A stretch of DNA of 64,000 nucleotides from Psychrilyobacter atlanticus DSM 19335 (GCF_000426625.1 NZ_KE384547.1:2161159-2225158); one strand, 5' to 3'. Shown: positions 26,548-36,392, numbered from the stretch's first letter. Notes: generated by a model from the sequence alone, not told the origin. Numbers and translations: made by a program.

Positions 26548-27267
26548 TTATATACCTAAAATATGCCTTACATATTCATTTTTAGGATTTTTAAAAATTT
26601 CTGCTGGAGCTCCTACCTGAATAACTTCACCCATATATAGGATAACAACTCTGTCCGCTATCTCTAAATCATCCTTATCGTGACTCACAAAAATAGCTGT
26701 TTCTCCAGTAGTTTTTAAAATTACTTTCAATTCATTTCTTATCTTTCCCTGAAGATTAGCATCTAAATTTGAAAATGGTTCATCTAAAAGAATAACTTCT
26801 GGTTTAGGAGCTAAAGCACGTGCTAATGCCACTCTCTGCTGCTGACCTCCACTTAGTTCATGGGGATATCTTTTTATAAAATCTTTCATACTCACTAGAT
26901 CCAATACCTCGTCAGCTCTTTTTTTAGCTGATTTTTTCTCTACTTTTCCCATTCCAAATAAAATATTTTTTTCAACAGATAGGTGAGGAAAGAGAGCATA
27001 ATCTTGAAAAACCATCCCAATTCCTCTTTTTTCTACTGGAACAAATGTTTCTTCACCTATAAAAACCCTATCATGGATAGTTAATTCTCCTTTTTGTGGA
27101 ACTTCTAATCCTGCTAAAATACGTAACAGGGTAGATTTTCCGCTCCCACTCTCGCCTATAATAGCTGTAATTTCTCCCTTATTTGCATTAAAATTTATAT
27201 TTTTTAAAATATCTTCTGTAGAGTTCCTGTATTTAAAAAATAAATTTTTTAATTCTATATAATTCAT
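26548..27267 (-). CDS. fbpC: Iron(III) ABC transporter ATPase
   Basis: The 239-residue ATPase has Walker A GESGSGKST near residue 38, LSGGQQQRVALARAL near 136 and LLDEPFSNLD near 160. It resembles FbpC but lacks most of the C-terminal regulatory domain of longer homologues (about 350 residues). It powers the permease encoded two bases upstream. The start follows AAAGGAG. Confidence 0.9.
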   Translation of the reverse strand: MNYIELKNLFFKYRNSTEDILKNINFNANKGEITAIIGESGSGKSTLLRILAGLEVPQKGELTIHDRVFIGEETFVPVEKRGIGMVFQDYALFPHLSVEKNILFGMGKVEKKSAKKRADEVLDLVSMKDFIKRYPHELSGGQQQRVALARALAPKPEVILLDEPFSNLDANLQGKIRNELKVILKTTGETAIFVSHDKDDLEIADRVVILYMGEVIQVGAPAEIFKNPKNEYVRHILGI

Positions 27268-27269
27268 TG

Positions 27270-28907
27270 TTATTTCTCCTTTTTTTTGTTGATCATCTCA
27301 AAGAATAGAATTATTATTATCCCGATCAGAATAAGTATAATAGATGGAATTGCACTATGTTGTACCATCTCATCATCTGCATACTGTTTCGCATAGGCAG
27401 ATAGAGTCTGAAAATTAAATGGCCTCAAAATCAAGGTAAGAGGTAATTCTTTTATGATTTCTAAAAATGTTAAAATGACTGCCCCTATAACACTTCCCTT
27501 TATCATGGGTAAATCTACCCTAAAAAATGTTTTGGTTTTTCCTTCTCCTAGACTCCTGGAAGCTTCATGAAACTTCATTCCAATCTTATCAAATCCACTC
27601 TCCACACTATTGTATGCCACCGCTAAATATCTTATTACATAAGCAAAAACCATTAAAAATAAAGTTCCATAGAATACTTTTTCTCCTAAAATTTTTCTAT
27701 CTACAAAGATAAAAAATGTCATAACTCCAATGGCGATTACTGCCCCTGGAATAGAATACCCTATTGTAGTTAATTTCGATAAGAATTTAGATATCTTTCC
27801 TTTTTTCAGTCTGGATGTATTAGAGATAATAACTGCTATTATAGTCGCAAACACTGCTCCTACGATACCAATAAAAAATGTATTCATTATTATTCTTATC
27901 AATTTTTCATCTATAACTTCTTTATAAGTCATGAATGACCATGAGAATAGCTGCATAAGAGGTATAATGAACCCAAATAATATAGGGATCATACAGACAA
28001 TAATTGCTATAACACTGTGTTTAGTCGAAAGTGGCTTTTTGTTTATTGGTTTTATCTTAGTATTAGTAAAAGAATATTGTTTTCTTCCACGGGATTTCCT
28101 CTCTATAAAGATGATTGTAAAGATGAGTCCCATAAGAATAATCGCCAAATTTATTGCTGCATCGGTATCTCCTAATGTCAGCCACGTCCTGAATATACCT
28201 GTACTAAAGGTCTGAACTCCAAAATAACTTGGTAATCCAAAAGCACTTAAAACCTCCATTATAACCAGGGTAACTCCCCCTATAATAGCTGTTCTTGCCA
28301 TAGGCAATACCACTAAAAAAAATGTCTGTGTATCGGATTTCCCCAGTACCTTAGCTGATTCTAGCATAGATAAAGATTGTTTAGCAAAAAATGATCTGGC
28401 TATTATAAACACATAGGGATAGAGAAAAAATGTAAATATAAAGGTTACACCATATATATTCATAATATCTAAATTTAAATTGTATCCAAATAAATTCCTG
28501 GCTGTCCTGCTTATTATCCCCGTATAGGAAAATATTCCTGAATAAACATACCCCGCTATATAGGTGGGTATTGCCAAGGGTAAAATTAACCCTACATGAA
28601 GTAATTTAGAAAATTTAAATTCATACATAGTCAAAATCCAGGCTGTAGATACCCCTATAATCATGGTAAATAAACCAGTAAACAATGCTATTATAGAGCT
28701 GTTCCTTATATATTCGGGTAAAAGAGTTTCAGCTATGTGGATAAAAGTTTCTATATTTTGAGTCGCTAAACTTGTAAATAGAGTTATAATGGGAGCTAAC
28801 AAGAAAAACGACAAAATTATGCTTATAAAAAGCCAGGAATCTAAATTAATATTTAGATTCCTCTTTAAAAGTTTTAAATTCATTGGCTTATTTCCAACCT
28901 TCCTCAT
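27270..28907 (-). CDS. fbpB: Iron(III) ABC transporter permease
   Basis: The 545-residue protein has twelve membrane segments made of two fused permease halves. Each carries an EAA loop (ESAKVLGKSDTQTFFLVVLP near 185 and EASRSLGEGKTKTFFRVDLP near 455), as in FbpB/ThiP-type permeases. It overlaps the end of fbpA by 20 bases if the first ATG is used. An in-frame ATG at 28883 would remove the overlap, and neither has a convincing ribosome-binding site. It forms the channel of the FbpABC importer. Confidence 0.9.
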   Translation of the reverse strand: MRKVGNKPMNLKLLKRNLNINLDSWLFISIILSFFLLAPIITLFTSLATQNIETFIHIAETLLPEYIRNSSIIALFTGLFTMIIGVSTAWILTMYEFKFSKLLHVGLILPLAIPTYIAGYVYSGIFSYTGIISRTARNLFGYNLNLDIMNIYGVTFIFTFFLYPYVFIIARSFFAKQSLSMLESAKVLGKSDTQTFFLVVLPMARTAIIGGVTLVIMEVLSAFGLPSYFGVQTFSTGIFRTWLTLGDTDAAINLAIILMGLIFTIIFIERKSRGRKQYSFTNTKIKPINKKPLSTKHSVIAIIVCMIPILFGFIIPLMQLFSWSFMTYKEVIDEKLIRIIMNTFFIGIVGAVFATIIAVIISNTSRLKKGKISKFLSKLTTIGYSIPGAVIAIGVMTFFIFVDRKILGEKVFYGTLFLMVFAYVIRYLAVAYNSVESGFDKIGMKFHEASRSLGEGKTKTFFRVDLPMIKGSVIGAVILTFLEIIKELPLTLILRPFNFQTLSAYAKQYADDEMVQHSAIPSIILILIGIIIILFFEMINKKKEK

Positions 28908-29949
28908 CGGCTATGATTGTTCCTTTTTTAAAGTTCTTTCCTAACTCAGATAAAGTCAAGCTATCTACTTTGAAATCTCCCCATGACTTAACTGTCCCAT
29001 TTATTTCTACATTTTTATTTGAAGGGTACTCATAATTTTCATTTGTAAATCTAGCCTGTGATTTTTCACTTAAGAAAAACTTTATGAATCTTTCAGCGTT
29101 TACAATATTTTTTGAATATTTTGTGATTCCCATTCCACTTACGTTTATATGAGTTCCTCTACCATCTTGATTAGGGAAGAATATAGCTATTTGTTCCCCA
29201 ACTTTTCTCTCTTCAGGATCTGCTGAGTGGATCATTTTTCCAAGATAATAAGAGTTCATAATAGCAACTTCTCCAATTCCGGCAATTACTGCTTTACTTT
29301 GATCTCTGTCATTTCCCTTAGGTTCCCTTGCCATATTAGCCACTAACCCTTGTATCCATCCTCTAGTTGCCTCTTCACCATTAGCAGCAATCATAGAAGC
29401 TATCAATGCCTGATTATATGAATTTGTTGAACTTCTGACTAAAACTTTTCCCTTCCACTTAGGATCCGCTAAATCTTCATATGTAGAAAATATAGATGGA
29501 TCTGTAGTCGCTTTATTATATGCAAATATTCTGGCTCTATAAGTAAATGAAGTCCAGTAGTTATCCTTATCCCTTATATTTGCAGGGACTAATTCTAATA
29601 CTTCTTCATCTTTTATTTGTTGTAATAATCCCAAATCTTTTGCTCTTCCAAGTCTTGCAGCATCTTTAGTAATGAATAGGTCAGCAGGAGTATCAGCTCC
29701 TTCTATCTCCAATTTTTTTAATAGTTCATCTGCTCCAGCTTTAGCTACATTTACAGTAACTCCAGTCTCTTTTTCAAATTCTGCAATTAATTCTTTATCT
29801 ATGTCATAATGTCTTTCTGTATATATATTTAATTCTTTTGTAGCCTTTGGCGTTTTTGTTTCTTCAACAGTTTTTACTTCTTCTTTCCCTTTAAAACATC
29901 CAGTTAATAACCCGGCAGATAATAATATGAACGGTATAATTTTTTTCAT
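28888..29949 (-). CDS. fbpA: Iron(III)-binding lipoprotein
   Basis: The 353-residue protein starts at ATG 29949, after AGGAGGAAAG; a longer in-frame start at 30009 would spoil the signal peptide. LLSAGLLTGC is a lipobox, so the mature protein is lipid-anchored at Cys18. The type II binding fold shows ELNIYTERHYDIDKELIAEF near 45 and the paired tyrosines in NSYYLG near 230 that bind Fe3+ in FbpA. Tyrosine-based iron ligation is known for the family; here it is inferred from the motif. Confidence 0.9.
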   Translation of the reverse strand: MKKIIPFILLSAGLLTGCFKGKEEVKTVEETKTPKATKELNIYTERHYDIDKELIAEFEKETGVTVNVAKAGADELLKKLEIEGADTPADLFITKDAARLGRAKDLGLLQQIKDEEVLELVPANIRDKDNYWTSFTYRARIFAYNKATTDPSIFSTYEDLADPKWKGKVLVRSSTNSYNQALIASMIAANGEEATRGWIQGLVANMAREPKGNDRDQSKAVIAGIGEVAIMNSYYLGKMIHSADPEERKVGEQIAIFFPNQDGRGTHINVSGMGITKYSKNIVNAERFIKFFLSEKSQARFTNENYEYPSNKNVEINGTVKSWGDFKVDSLTLSELGKNFKKGTIIADEEGWK

Positions 29950-30022
29950 TTCTTTCCTCCTGACAATATATTTAATTTGTAAGCCAATATAAAAAACTTT
30001 GATTAACAAACTTTATGAAAGT

Positions 30023-30051
30023 ATTATATGATGGAATTAGAATATTTGCAA
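30023..30051 (-). promoter_or_regulatory. Promoter of fbpABC
   Basis: Minus strand TTGCAA (30051-30046), a 17-base spacer and TATAAT (30028-30023). No clear Fur box is visible to me. Confidence 0.65.
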
Positions 30052-30217
30052 GTTTTTTTATCAAAGCAGTAAGGAATTGAAAAATTACTGATTCATGATT
30101 TTATAGAAACACTTGTAAAACTTTGGATTTAAAGCTAAAATATTAATAAGATGAAAGTGTGTAGATTATATTCAAATTAAATTTATATAATAACTATTTC
30201 AAAGGGGGAAGAAAATT

Positions 30218-30619
30218 ATGAAAAAATTATTGATATGTATACTAATTATCCTTGGAACTCTTGCAGCCTATGGAAAATCAAACGGGGAAAGCTCTTATTA
30301 TCTGAGCAGAGCAGTTTTAACCAATGAAATTTTAGAAAAAGAGCCTGTAAAAGTAATGGATACCTTTAAACTGTATTCTCAAGGTTATTTTTATACAGAA
30401 TTTAAAGATATAGGGGAAGAAAAAACTATCTATCACAACTGGTATCTTCTAGAAGAGGATGGGGAAAAAACCCTTATGGCCAGCGTTCCATTAAAAATTT
30501 CAGGACCTAGATGGAGAACCTGGTCTAGAAAAAATTTATTTTTATCTGGAAAATGGAGTGTAGAAGTAGTCGATGAAGATGATAACGTTCTTTCTAAAAA
30601 AGAATTTACCGTTGAATAA
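30218..30619 (+). CDS. DUF2914-domain secreted protein
   Basis: The 133-residue protein has a signal peptide (about residues 1-18) and a DUF2914 domain ending in SGPRWRTWSRKNLFLSGKW and SVEVVD, the conserved end of that family. The function is not established. It is probably periplasmic and monocistronic. The start is preceded by AAGGGGGAAG. Confidence 0.8.
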   Translation: MKKLLICILIILGTLAAYGKSNGESSYYLSRAVLTNEILEKEPVKVMDTFKLYSQGYFYTEFKDIGEEKTIYHNWYLLEEDGEKTLMASVPLKISGPRWRTWSRKNLFLSGKWSVEVVDEDDNVLSKKEFTVE

Positions 30620-30635
30620 GTAAAATAAAGACAGG

Positions 30636-30669
30636 AAAAGGAGTCAGACAAATGTCAGACTCCTTTTTT
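30636..30669 (+). terminator. Terminator after DUF2914 gene
   Basis: AAAAGGAGTC and GACTCCTTTT pair with inner GAC/GTC, then TTT; another member of the GGAGTYAG terminator group. Confidence 0.75.
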
Positions 30670-30726
30670 ATTATATTTATGATATAATATAGTTGATAAA
30701 AATAAAATAAAGGGAATGATTATTCA

Positions 30727-32787
30727 ATGAGCTATGTAAAAAAAATTGTTAATTTTTTGAAAAAACAAAGAAAAAAGATATTTATTGCCATCCTAGGAGT
30801 AATATTATGCCTTACAGCATTGACGACTATTACGTATTTTAGTGTCAAAGGAAAAATTACCTCCTATACAGCTTCGGAACCTATTATAATCTACGATAAG
30901 GATCAGCATATTGTAGACTATCTGTCCAAACAAAAAGGTGAGAGTGCAGATATCAAAGAGATCCCCGATTATCTTCAAAAAGCTTTTATCTCTGTAGAAG
31001 ACAGAAGATTCTATTCCCACCATGGAGTAGATATATGGCGTCTTGGAAAAGCTGTTCTAGTAAATCTCTCTAAAGGGAGGATAGCTCAAGGGGGAAGTAC
31101 CATCTCACAACAGCTGGCTAAAAATGCATTTTTATCCAACGAACGTACATTTAGCCGTAAATTTAAAGAGGTTATCATAACATTGGAAATCGAAAGAGTT
31201 TATTCTAAAGATGAGATCTTAGAAAAATATCTCAATGAGATCTATTTTGGTTCTGGATCCTATGGGGTTAGGGAAGCTGCCAAAGATATATTTAATAAGG
31301 ATATTTCAAAGGTAAATCTGGCTGAAAGTGCTATGCTGGCTGGTATTCCCAATAGACCTAATATGTATAATCCCAGAAAAAATTTAGAAGCTTCCATGAA
31401 GAGAGCCCACCTTATTTTAAAGCTTATGCTAAATCAAAATTATATCTCTCAGGAGCAATATGATACAGCTATAAAACATAAATTTGTCATGGAATCTGAC
31501 TACAAAAAAACTTTTTTTCCTGACAGAGATATAACTGTCATCGTAAAAGACGGTAGAAGAAAAAGAGAATCTACCAAAGCACCTGATTTTATGGATATAG
31601 TCGAAGAAAAACTTGTCGACCTAGTTGACCCTTCTGTCTTTTCTCGAGGTGGATTCAAAGTATACACCACTTTAGATAATGAGATGCAAAAAATTGCAAA
31701 AAACACCTTTGAAAATTATTCAAAATTTAAATCCGATAAAAAGCTCCAGGGGGCTATGGTCACTTTGGATGCTAAGACAGGGGAAGTTAGGAGTATTGTA
31801 GGAGGAAAGGGATATAGATCCGGTAACTTTAATCGTGGTATCGATGCTAAAAGACAGATTGGATCCACCTTTAAACCATTTATATATTATACAGCTCTAG
31901 AAAAAGGATACACTATGAATCAAATTGTAGATGCTTCCAACACAAAATATGGTAACTGGTCTCCTAAAAACTATAATAATGCTAGATATAAAAATATTAC
32001 CCTCATTCAATCCCTAGAAAAATCAATCAATACAGTAGCTGTAAAACTATTAAATGATGTAGGAATAGATGATGTTATAGGTAATTTTAATGAGACAGGA
32101 GTAGATGTAGAATTTACCAAAGATCTTACAATAGCTCTAGGTTCTACCAGTGCCAGTCCATTGGAGTTAGCTACTTCATACCTTCCATTTGCTAATGGTG
32201 GTATTGCACACAGAGATTCTTTTATTACTCGAATTGAGGATACAGATGGAAACATTATCTATGAAAATGAGGTTTTAGAGGGCGAAAAGATCTATGATTC
32301 GGTAGATACCTCTCTCATGACCTATATGCTTAAAAAAGTTGTGGAATATGGATCTGGAAGGGGAGCAAAGTTAAACTCTCGTCTTGGATTTAATGTGGAT
32401 CAGGGTGGAAAAACAGGAACTTCCAATGATTTCAGATCTGCCTGGTATGCCGGTTTCACCCCTGACTATGTCACTGTGGTATATATGGGCTATGATGATA
32501 ATACTCCTATGCCAAAGAGTTCTTCCGGTGGACGTATGGCAGTTCCCCTATGGAAAGACTACTATCAGACAATGATCGATAAGGGGATATATAATCCTTC
32601 TTCATTTGATTTTATAGATGAAAATATCCAGAATGGAGAATTGGTCAGCAGAAATATTGATCTCCGGAGTGGAGAGGTAAAGAGAGCTCCCAAGGAATTC
32701 AAAAGGGAAGTCTTATTTAAAAAGGGAGAGGTTCCTGATACAATTACTGAAAAAATATTTAAAGGGATCAAAGGATGGTTCAATTAA
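30727..32787 (+). CDS. Class A penicillin-binding protein (PBP1A)
   Basis: The 686-residue bifunctional enzyme has an N-terminal membrane anchor (about 18-40) and a GT51 glycosyltransferase domain (EDRRFYSHHG near 92, GGSTISQQLAKN near 122). The transpeptidase domain has STFKPF (catalytic Ser near 379), SINTVA as the SxN motif near 437, and GKTGTS near 560. It polymerises and crosslinks peptidoglycan at the outer face of the inner membrane. TATAAT at 30683-30688 is a probable -10. It is monocistronic with a strong terminator. Confidence 0.95.
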   Translation: MSYVKKIVNFLKKQRKKIFIAILGVILCLTALTTITYFSVKGKITSYTASEPIIIYDKDQHIVDYLSKQKGESADIKEIPDYLQKAFISVEDRRFYSHHGVDIWRLGKAVLVNLSKGRIAQGGSTISQQLAKNAFLSNERTFSRKFKEVIITLEIERVYSKDEILEKYLNEIYFGSGSYGVREAAKDIFNKDISKVNLAESAMLAGIPNRPNMYNPRKNLEASMKRAHLILKLMLNQNYISQEQYDTAIKHKFVMESDYKKTFFPDRDITVIVKDGRRKRESTKAPDFMDIVEEKLVDLVDPSVFSRGGFKVYTTLDNEMQKIAKNTFENYSKFKSDKKLQGAMVTLDAKTGEVRSIVGGKGYRSGNFNRGIDAKRQIGSTFKPFIYYTALEKGYTMNQIVDASNTKYGNWSPKNYNNARYKNITLIQSLEKSINTVAVKLLNDVGIDDVIGNFNETGVDVEFTKDLTIALGSTSASPLELATSYLPFANGGIAHRDSFITRIEDTDGNIIYENEVLEGEKIYDSVDTSLMTYMLKKVVEYGSGRGAKLNSRLGFNVDQGGKTGTSNDFRSAWYAGFTPDYVTVVYMGYDDNTPMPKSSSGGRMAVPLWKDYYQTMIDKGIYNPSSFDFIDENIQNGELVSRNIDLRSGEVKRAPKEFKREVLFKKGEVPDTITEKIFKGIKGWFN

Positions 32788-32815
32788 AACTTGAAATTGA
32801 TGTTAAAATATAGAT

Positions 32816-32855
32816 AAAAAGACTCCTCCAAAACATAGTTTTGGAGGAGTCTTTT
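32816..32855. terminator. Bidirectional terminator, 18-bp stem
   Basis: AAAAGACTCCTCCAAAA and its complement flank loop CATAG between convergent genes. Confidence 0.85.
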
Positions 32856-32859
32856 GCTT

Positions 32860-33201
32860 CTAATCAAATTCTTTAAAAGCAATTATTTTTCTATTTTTTA
32901 ATATTCTGATAAACATAAATACTCTCTCTTGCATAGATTCATATGTATCTTCCTCTGTTTCCAAAAGAATATTAATGATATCATATATTGTATTTTTTCC
33001 ATCGATATTCTCCCAGACTAAACTACCTAATCCATCCAATTCCAAAGTACTGGTATTAGATTTTTTAGTCATCCACCTCAAAGTTTTTTGAAGAAAACTA
33101 GTATGGGTAAAGACAAGATGGATGTTTCCATCCTGCCTTTTACAATCCAAATGAAGTTTTACAGGGACAATATCTAGAAAATTTTCTTCATTTTTTTTCA
33201 T
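32860..33201 (-). CDS. PqqD-like peptide-chaperone domain protein
   Basis: The 113-residue protein ends in a PqqD-type fold: LDGLGSLVWENIDGKNTIYD around residue 55, then a helical ERVFMFIRILKNRKII. PqqD domains usually present peptides to radical SAM enzymes, but none is encoded here. Its neighbour is an OPT oligopeptide transporter 37 bases upstream in the same direction. A role linked to transporter function or to a peptide cargo is therefore possible. The start follows AAGGAG. Confidence 0.78.
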   Translation of the reverse strand: MKKNEENFLDIVPVKLHLDCKRQDGNIHLVFTHTSFLQKTLRWMTKKSNTSTLELDGLGSLVWENIDGKNTIYDIINILLETEEDTYESMQERVFMFIRILKNRKIIAFKEFD

Positions 33202-33238
33202 TTTAACTCCTTATTCTAAGTGTAACTTATTAATTTTC

Positions 33239-35155
33239 TTATTCAGGTAATTGTTCATCCGAAGCTTTTCCAGAAACTACTTGAGCATAGATCCAAATAG
33301 CTAATGCCGCAAAGATTACAAACCCTACAGTAGAATTTGTAGTGATAGCTCCAAATTTGGCACCGAATGCTGATAAGTCTTTTCCTAAAGTGATAAATAC
33401 TGCTAATAATATCCCAATTAAAGCATCTCCAGCAACTAATCCAGAAGATAATAAGATACCTTTCTCTATTCTTCCTTTTTGCTCTGTTTTGTTTTTCTTA
33501 AATTTCATCTCAACAACTTCTCTTACCAATGCTCCAGTTAAGATAGCAGCTGATAATTGAATTGGTAAGTATAATCCTAAAGCGATAGGTAAGATAGATA
33601 AACCTAAGAAGTTAATAACTATACCGATAACTACACCGATGATAACCAATGTCCAAGGGATCTCTCCTGTCATAACACCTTCAGATAACATTCTCATTAA
33701 TCCAGCTTGAGGTGCAGGAACGTCTACTGATCCTAGTCCAAAAGCTTTATGTAACATAAGTACTACTCCACCAGCTGCAAATGCTGCTACTACTAATCCA
33801 GCAAACATTGACCATTCGATTTTCTTTGGTGTTCCACCTATTAAGTATGTATGTTTTAAACTTTGTGCTACTCCACCAGAAGTTGAAATAGATACACAAA
33901 CTACACCGGCAGCTATAATAGCCATGATTTTTCCTAATTCAGGGTTTACACCAGTTGCTTTGATAACTGATGCGATTACTAATAATGAAGCGATAGTCAT
34001 TCCAGATACAGGGTTATTTGATGCACCCATGATTCCTGTCATTCTTGCAGATACTACACCGAAGAAGAATGAGAAGAATATTACTAAGAATGATACGATA
34101 AATCCTACTTTAGGTATTCCTGTTGATAATGGTAATAACCATACTATTAAGAATACTGCGATAGCTCCTGCTCCAACAAATGTTAGTGGAGTATCGATGT
34201 GTTGTCTTTCTATTTTATGAGCAGTTTTTTCTGCTTTTAAACCTTTCATAGCTTCTTTGAAAGAGCTGATGATTGCTGGTGCTGATTTAGCTAGTGAGAT
34301 AAATCCACCTGTTGCTACTGCTCCTGCTCCTATATATCTAATATAGTTAGACCAGATAGCTATAGCTGACATTTCTGATATTAATTGAGTTGCTGGGAAT
34401 ATAGGAGTTGTAGCTCCTGATCCTATGAATTTAATTAACGGTATGAAACCAAACCATGCTAATAATGCTCCAGAGAACATTAAGATAGCTACTCCAGTTC
34501 CTACGATAAATCCTACACCTAATAAAGATGCTACTGCATTAAATCCAAAAGCTGTTCCTAACTTTGTAATAGCCCAAACTGGTCCTTCTGACCAAAGTCC
34601 TAATCCACCAGATAGGAATTTGAAAGCTCCACCCATTCCTAAACCTTTCAATACAGTTTTAAATCCTTCTCCACCTTTGTTGGCATTTACTAAGATCTCA
34701 TAAGCTGCTACTGATTCAGGGAACATTAATACTCCATGTTCCTCTACGATTAAGTACTCTCTAAATGGAATAACAAATAAAGTTCCGATTAATCCACCTA
34801 ATATAGTTATGATAGCTATAGAAACCATGCTTAAGTCATGTCCCCATATAATAATAGCCGGTAATGTAAAGATAATTCCACCTGCGATAGATTCTCCTAC
34901 TGCTGCTACTGAAGCCACTAAGTTAGCTTCTAATATAGAATCCTTTCTAAATACTGCTTTTAATATTCCTGTTCCTAATATTGAAGCTGGAATTGCTGCT
35001 GCAATTGTTAATCCAGTCTTTAATCCTAAATATACATTTGATGCTGCAAATATTACTGCGAATAAGATTCCTAATCCTATAGAAACTGCTGTAGTCTCAG
35101 ACATCGCTGTATCCATAGATACAAAAGGTTTAAATTGATGTTTTTTCTCGTTCAT
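33239..35155 (-). CDS. OPT-family oligopeptide transporter
   Basis: The 638-residue protein has about sixteen membrane segments. It begins with an OPT signature region (AVIFAASNVYLGLKTGLTIA near residue 35) and has SIAGGIIFTLPAI near 90 and NNPVSGMTIASLLVIASV near 380. OPT proteins import small peptides or metal chelates with H+ or Na+. The start has AAGGAGG. Codons are strongly biased to one set (GCT, CCT and similar), suggesting high expression. It is followed by the PqqD-like gene. Confidence 0.92.
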   Translation of the reverse strand: MNEKKHQFKPFVSMDTAMSETTAVSIGLGILFAVIFAASNVYLGLKTGLTIAAAIPASILGTGILKAVFRKDSILEANLVASVAAVGESIAGGIIFTLPAIIIWGHDLSMVSIAIITILGGLIGTLFVIPFREYLIVEEHGVLMFPESVAAYEILVNANKGGEGFKTVLKGLGMGGAFKFLSGGLGLWSEGPVWAITKLGTAFGFNAVASLLGVGFIVGTGVAILMFSGALLAWFGFIPLIKFIGSGATTPIFPATQLISEMSAIAIWSNYIRYIGAGAVATGGFISLAKSAPAIISSFKEAMKGLKAEKTAHKIERQHIDTPLTFVGAGAIAVFLIVWLLPLSTGIPKVGFIVSFLVIFFSFFFGVVSARMTGIMGASNNPVSGMTIASLLVIASVIKATGVNPELGKIMAIIAAGVVCVSISTSGGVAQSLKHTYLIGGTPKKIEWSMFAGLVVAAFAAGGVVLMLHKAFGLGSVDVPAPQAGLMRMLSEGVMTGEIPWTLVIIGVVIGIVINFLGLSILPIALGLYLPIQLSAAILTGALVREVVEMKFKKNKTEQKGRIEKGILLSSGLVAGDALIGILLAVFITLGKDLSAFGAKFGAITTNSTVGFVIFAALAIWIYAQVVSGKASDEQLPE

Positions 35156-35661
35156 TTCTTTCCTCCTTAAATTTCAATAAAGTTAATTTTCACTATATTG
35201 TACAATAATGATAACCTTCTTTCGGTTTTAAGTCAAGAACCTATATTTTGACACGAAAGTTCGTTTATCTATGACATAAACTGCACTTTGTTTTATTTAA
35301 AAATACAAAAAATTCCTAAATTTCTTAAATTAAGTTTAAAATAGTAATGTTTTACTTAAGAAAATAATCACTTAAATAACTTTTATTACAGAAAAATGAA
35401 ATAAAACTCCTTATCAGGCGGATAACTCCCTGTGAAACAGACTATACGATTTTAATTATTCACCTAACTATATTTTTTTCTCTTCTTTCGAATATTCTTA
35501 ATTTTCCATAAATTCCTTTAATTTTTTTATGAAATTAAATTTAATTTATGGAAATATATGGTCTTTGTATGAAAATTCCTCTTTCAATAAACAACTGCTA
35601 TAATTTACCCCTCAAAAATAATATAGAATTTGCCATTAAAAAAAATTTCAAAGCAAGGAAA
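35156..35661. other. Gene-free AT-rich intergenic region
   Basis: About 500 bases between the divergent OPT and pentapeptide genes. No coding frame is visible. It should hold the OPT promoter; the sequence TGTACAAT near 35201 on the minus strand is a possible extended -10. I see no RNA motif that I can name. Confidence 0.4.
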
Positions 35662-35690
35662 TAGATAAAATTTAAAGGAAATGATATAAT
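35662..35690 (+). promoter_or_regulatory. Candidate promoter of the pentapeptide-repeat gene
   Basis: TAGATA (35662-35667), 17-base spacer, TATAAT (35685-35690). Confidence 0.5.
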
Positions 35691-35760
35691 TTCTATACAA
35701 TAAATTAATTAAAAAATAGTTATATACACAATATTCAAACTATATTAAAGGAAGTGATAT

Positions 35761-36324
35761 ATGTATTACGAAGATATGATCTTTACCAAAGAAGATATCG
35801 ATCTGTTGGTTTTTGAAAATAGTGAATTTTTAAACTGTGTTTTTAAAGAAATAACTTTTAATAAAATAAGTTTTAATGGAACTATACTGGAAAATTGTAC
35901 CTTTAAATCCTGCCAGTTAACTTCTTCTACCTTCCGAGATGCCAAATTTATAGATCTTAATTTTGAAAATTCCGAACTTATCAGTATCAACTTAAGCCAC
36001 ATCAATAAATTTATAGTTGAAGTCTCATTTACTGATTCCTATTTAAAATATTGCGATCTCAGTAAATTAGATCTGAATAAAGCAAATTTTTTAAATTCAA
36101 CTCTAAAAGAGTGTCTATTTTTTGAAACTAATCTGAGTCAGGCTTCTTTCAACAACTCCAATTTAAAGAATTCATCCTTTGACAGGTGCAACTTAGAAAG
36201 GGCTGACTTTAAAGATGCTACCAATTATAGGATCAATCCTATGACAAATCGTATTAAAGGAGCCAAATTTTCCCTCCCTGACCTAATCGGATTAGTCAGA
36301 GATTTCGATATTAAGATAGTGTAA
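35761..36324 (+). CDS. Pentapeptide-repeat protein (Qnr/MfpA-like fold)
   Basis: The 187-residue protein is built almost entirely of five-residue repeats with central Phe or Leu (NCTFK, SSTFR, DLNFE, NANFL, RADFK and so on). These form a right-handed quadrilateral beta-helix. The C-terminus YRINPMTNRIKGAKFSLPD resembles the dimerisation tail of Qnr-type proteins that mimic DNA and protect gyrase. That function is a possibility, not shown. The start follows AAGGAAGTG. It is monocistronic. Confidence 0.85.
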   Translation: MYYEDMIFTKEDIDLLVFENSEFLNCVFKEITFNKISFNGTILENCTFKSCQLTSSTFRDAKFIDLNFENSELISINLSHINKFIVEVSFTDSYLKYCDLSKLDLNKANFLNSTLKECLFFETNLSQASFNNSNLKNSSFDRCNLERADFKDATNYRINPMTNRIKGAKFSLPDLIGLVRDFDIKIV

Positions 36325-36340
36325 GAGGTAACGTTTTTAA

Positions 36341-36387
36341 GATAATAAAAATAGGAGAGTCCAACGGACTCTCCTATTTTTATTATC
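36341..36387. terminator. Bidirectional terminator, 22-bp perfect stem
   Basis: GATAATAAAAATAGGAGAGT and its complement surround CCAACGG between convergent genes. Confidence 0.88.
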
Positions 36388-36392
36388 TAATT

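Noticed and set aside
33342-35138. Several plus-strand open frames of 70-110 codons opposite the OPT gene
   Set aside because: They are antisense shadows produced by the codon bias of the OPT gene and lack ribosome-binding sites.
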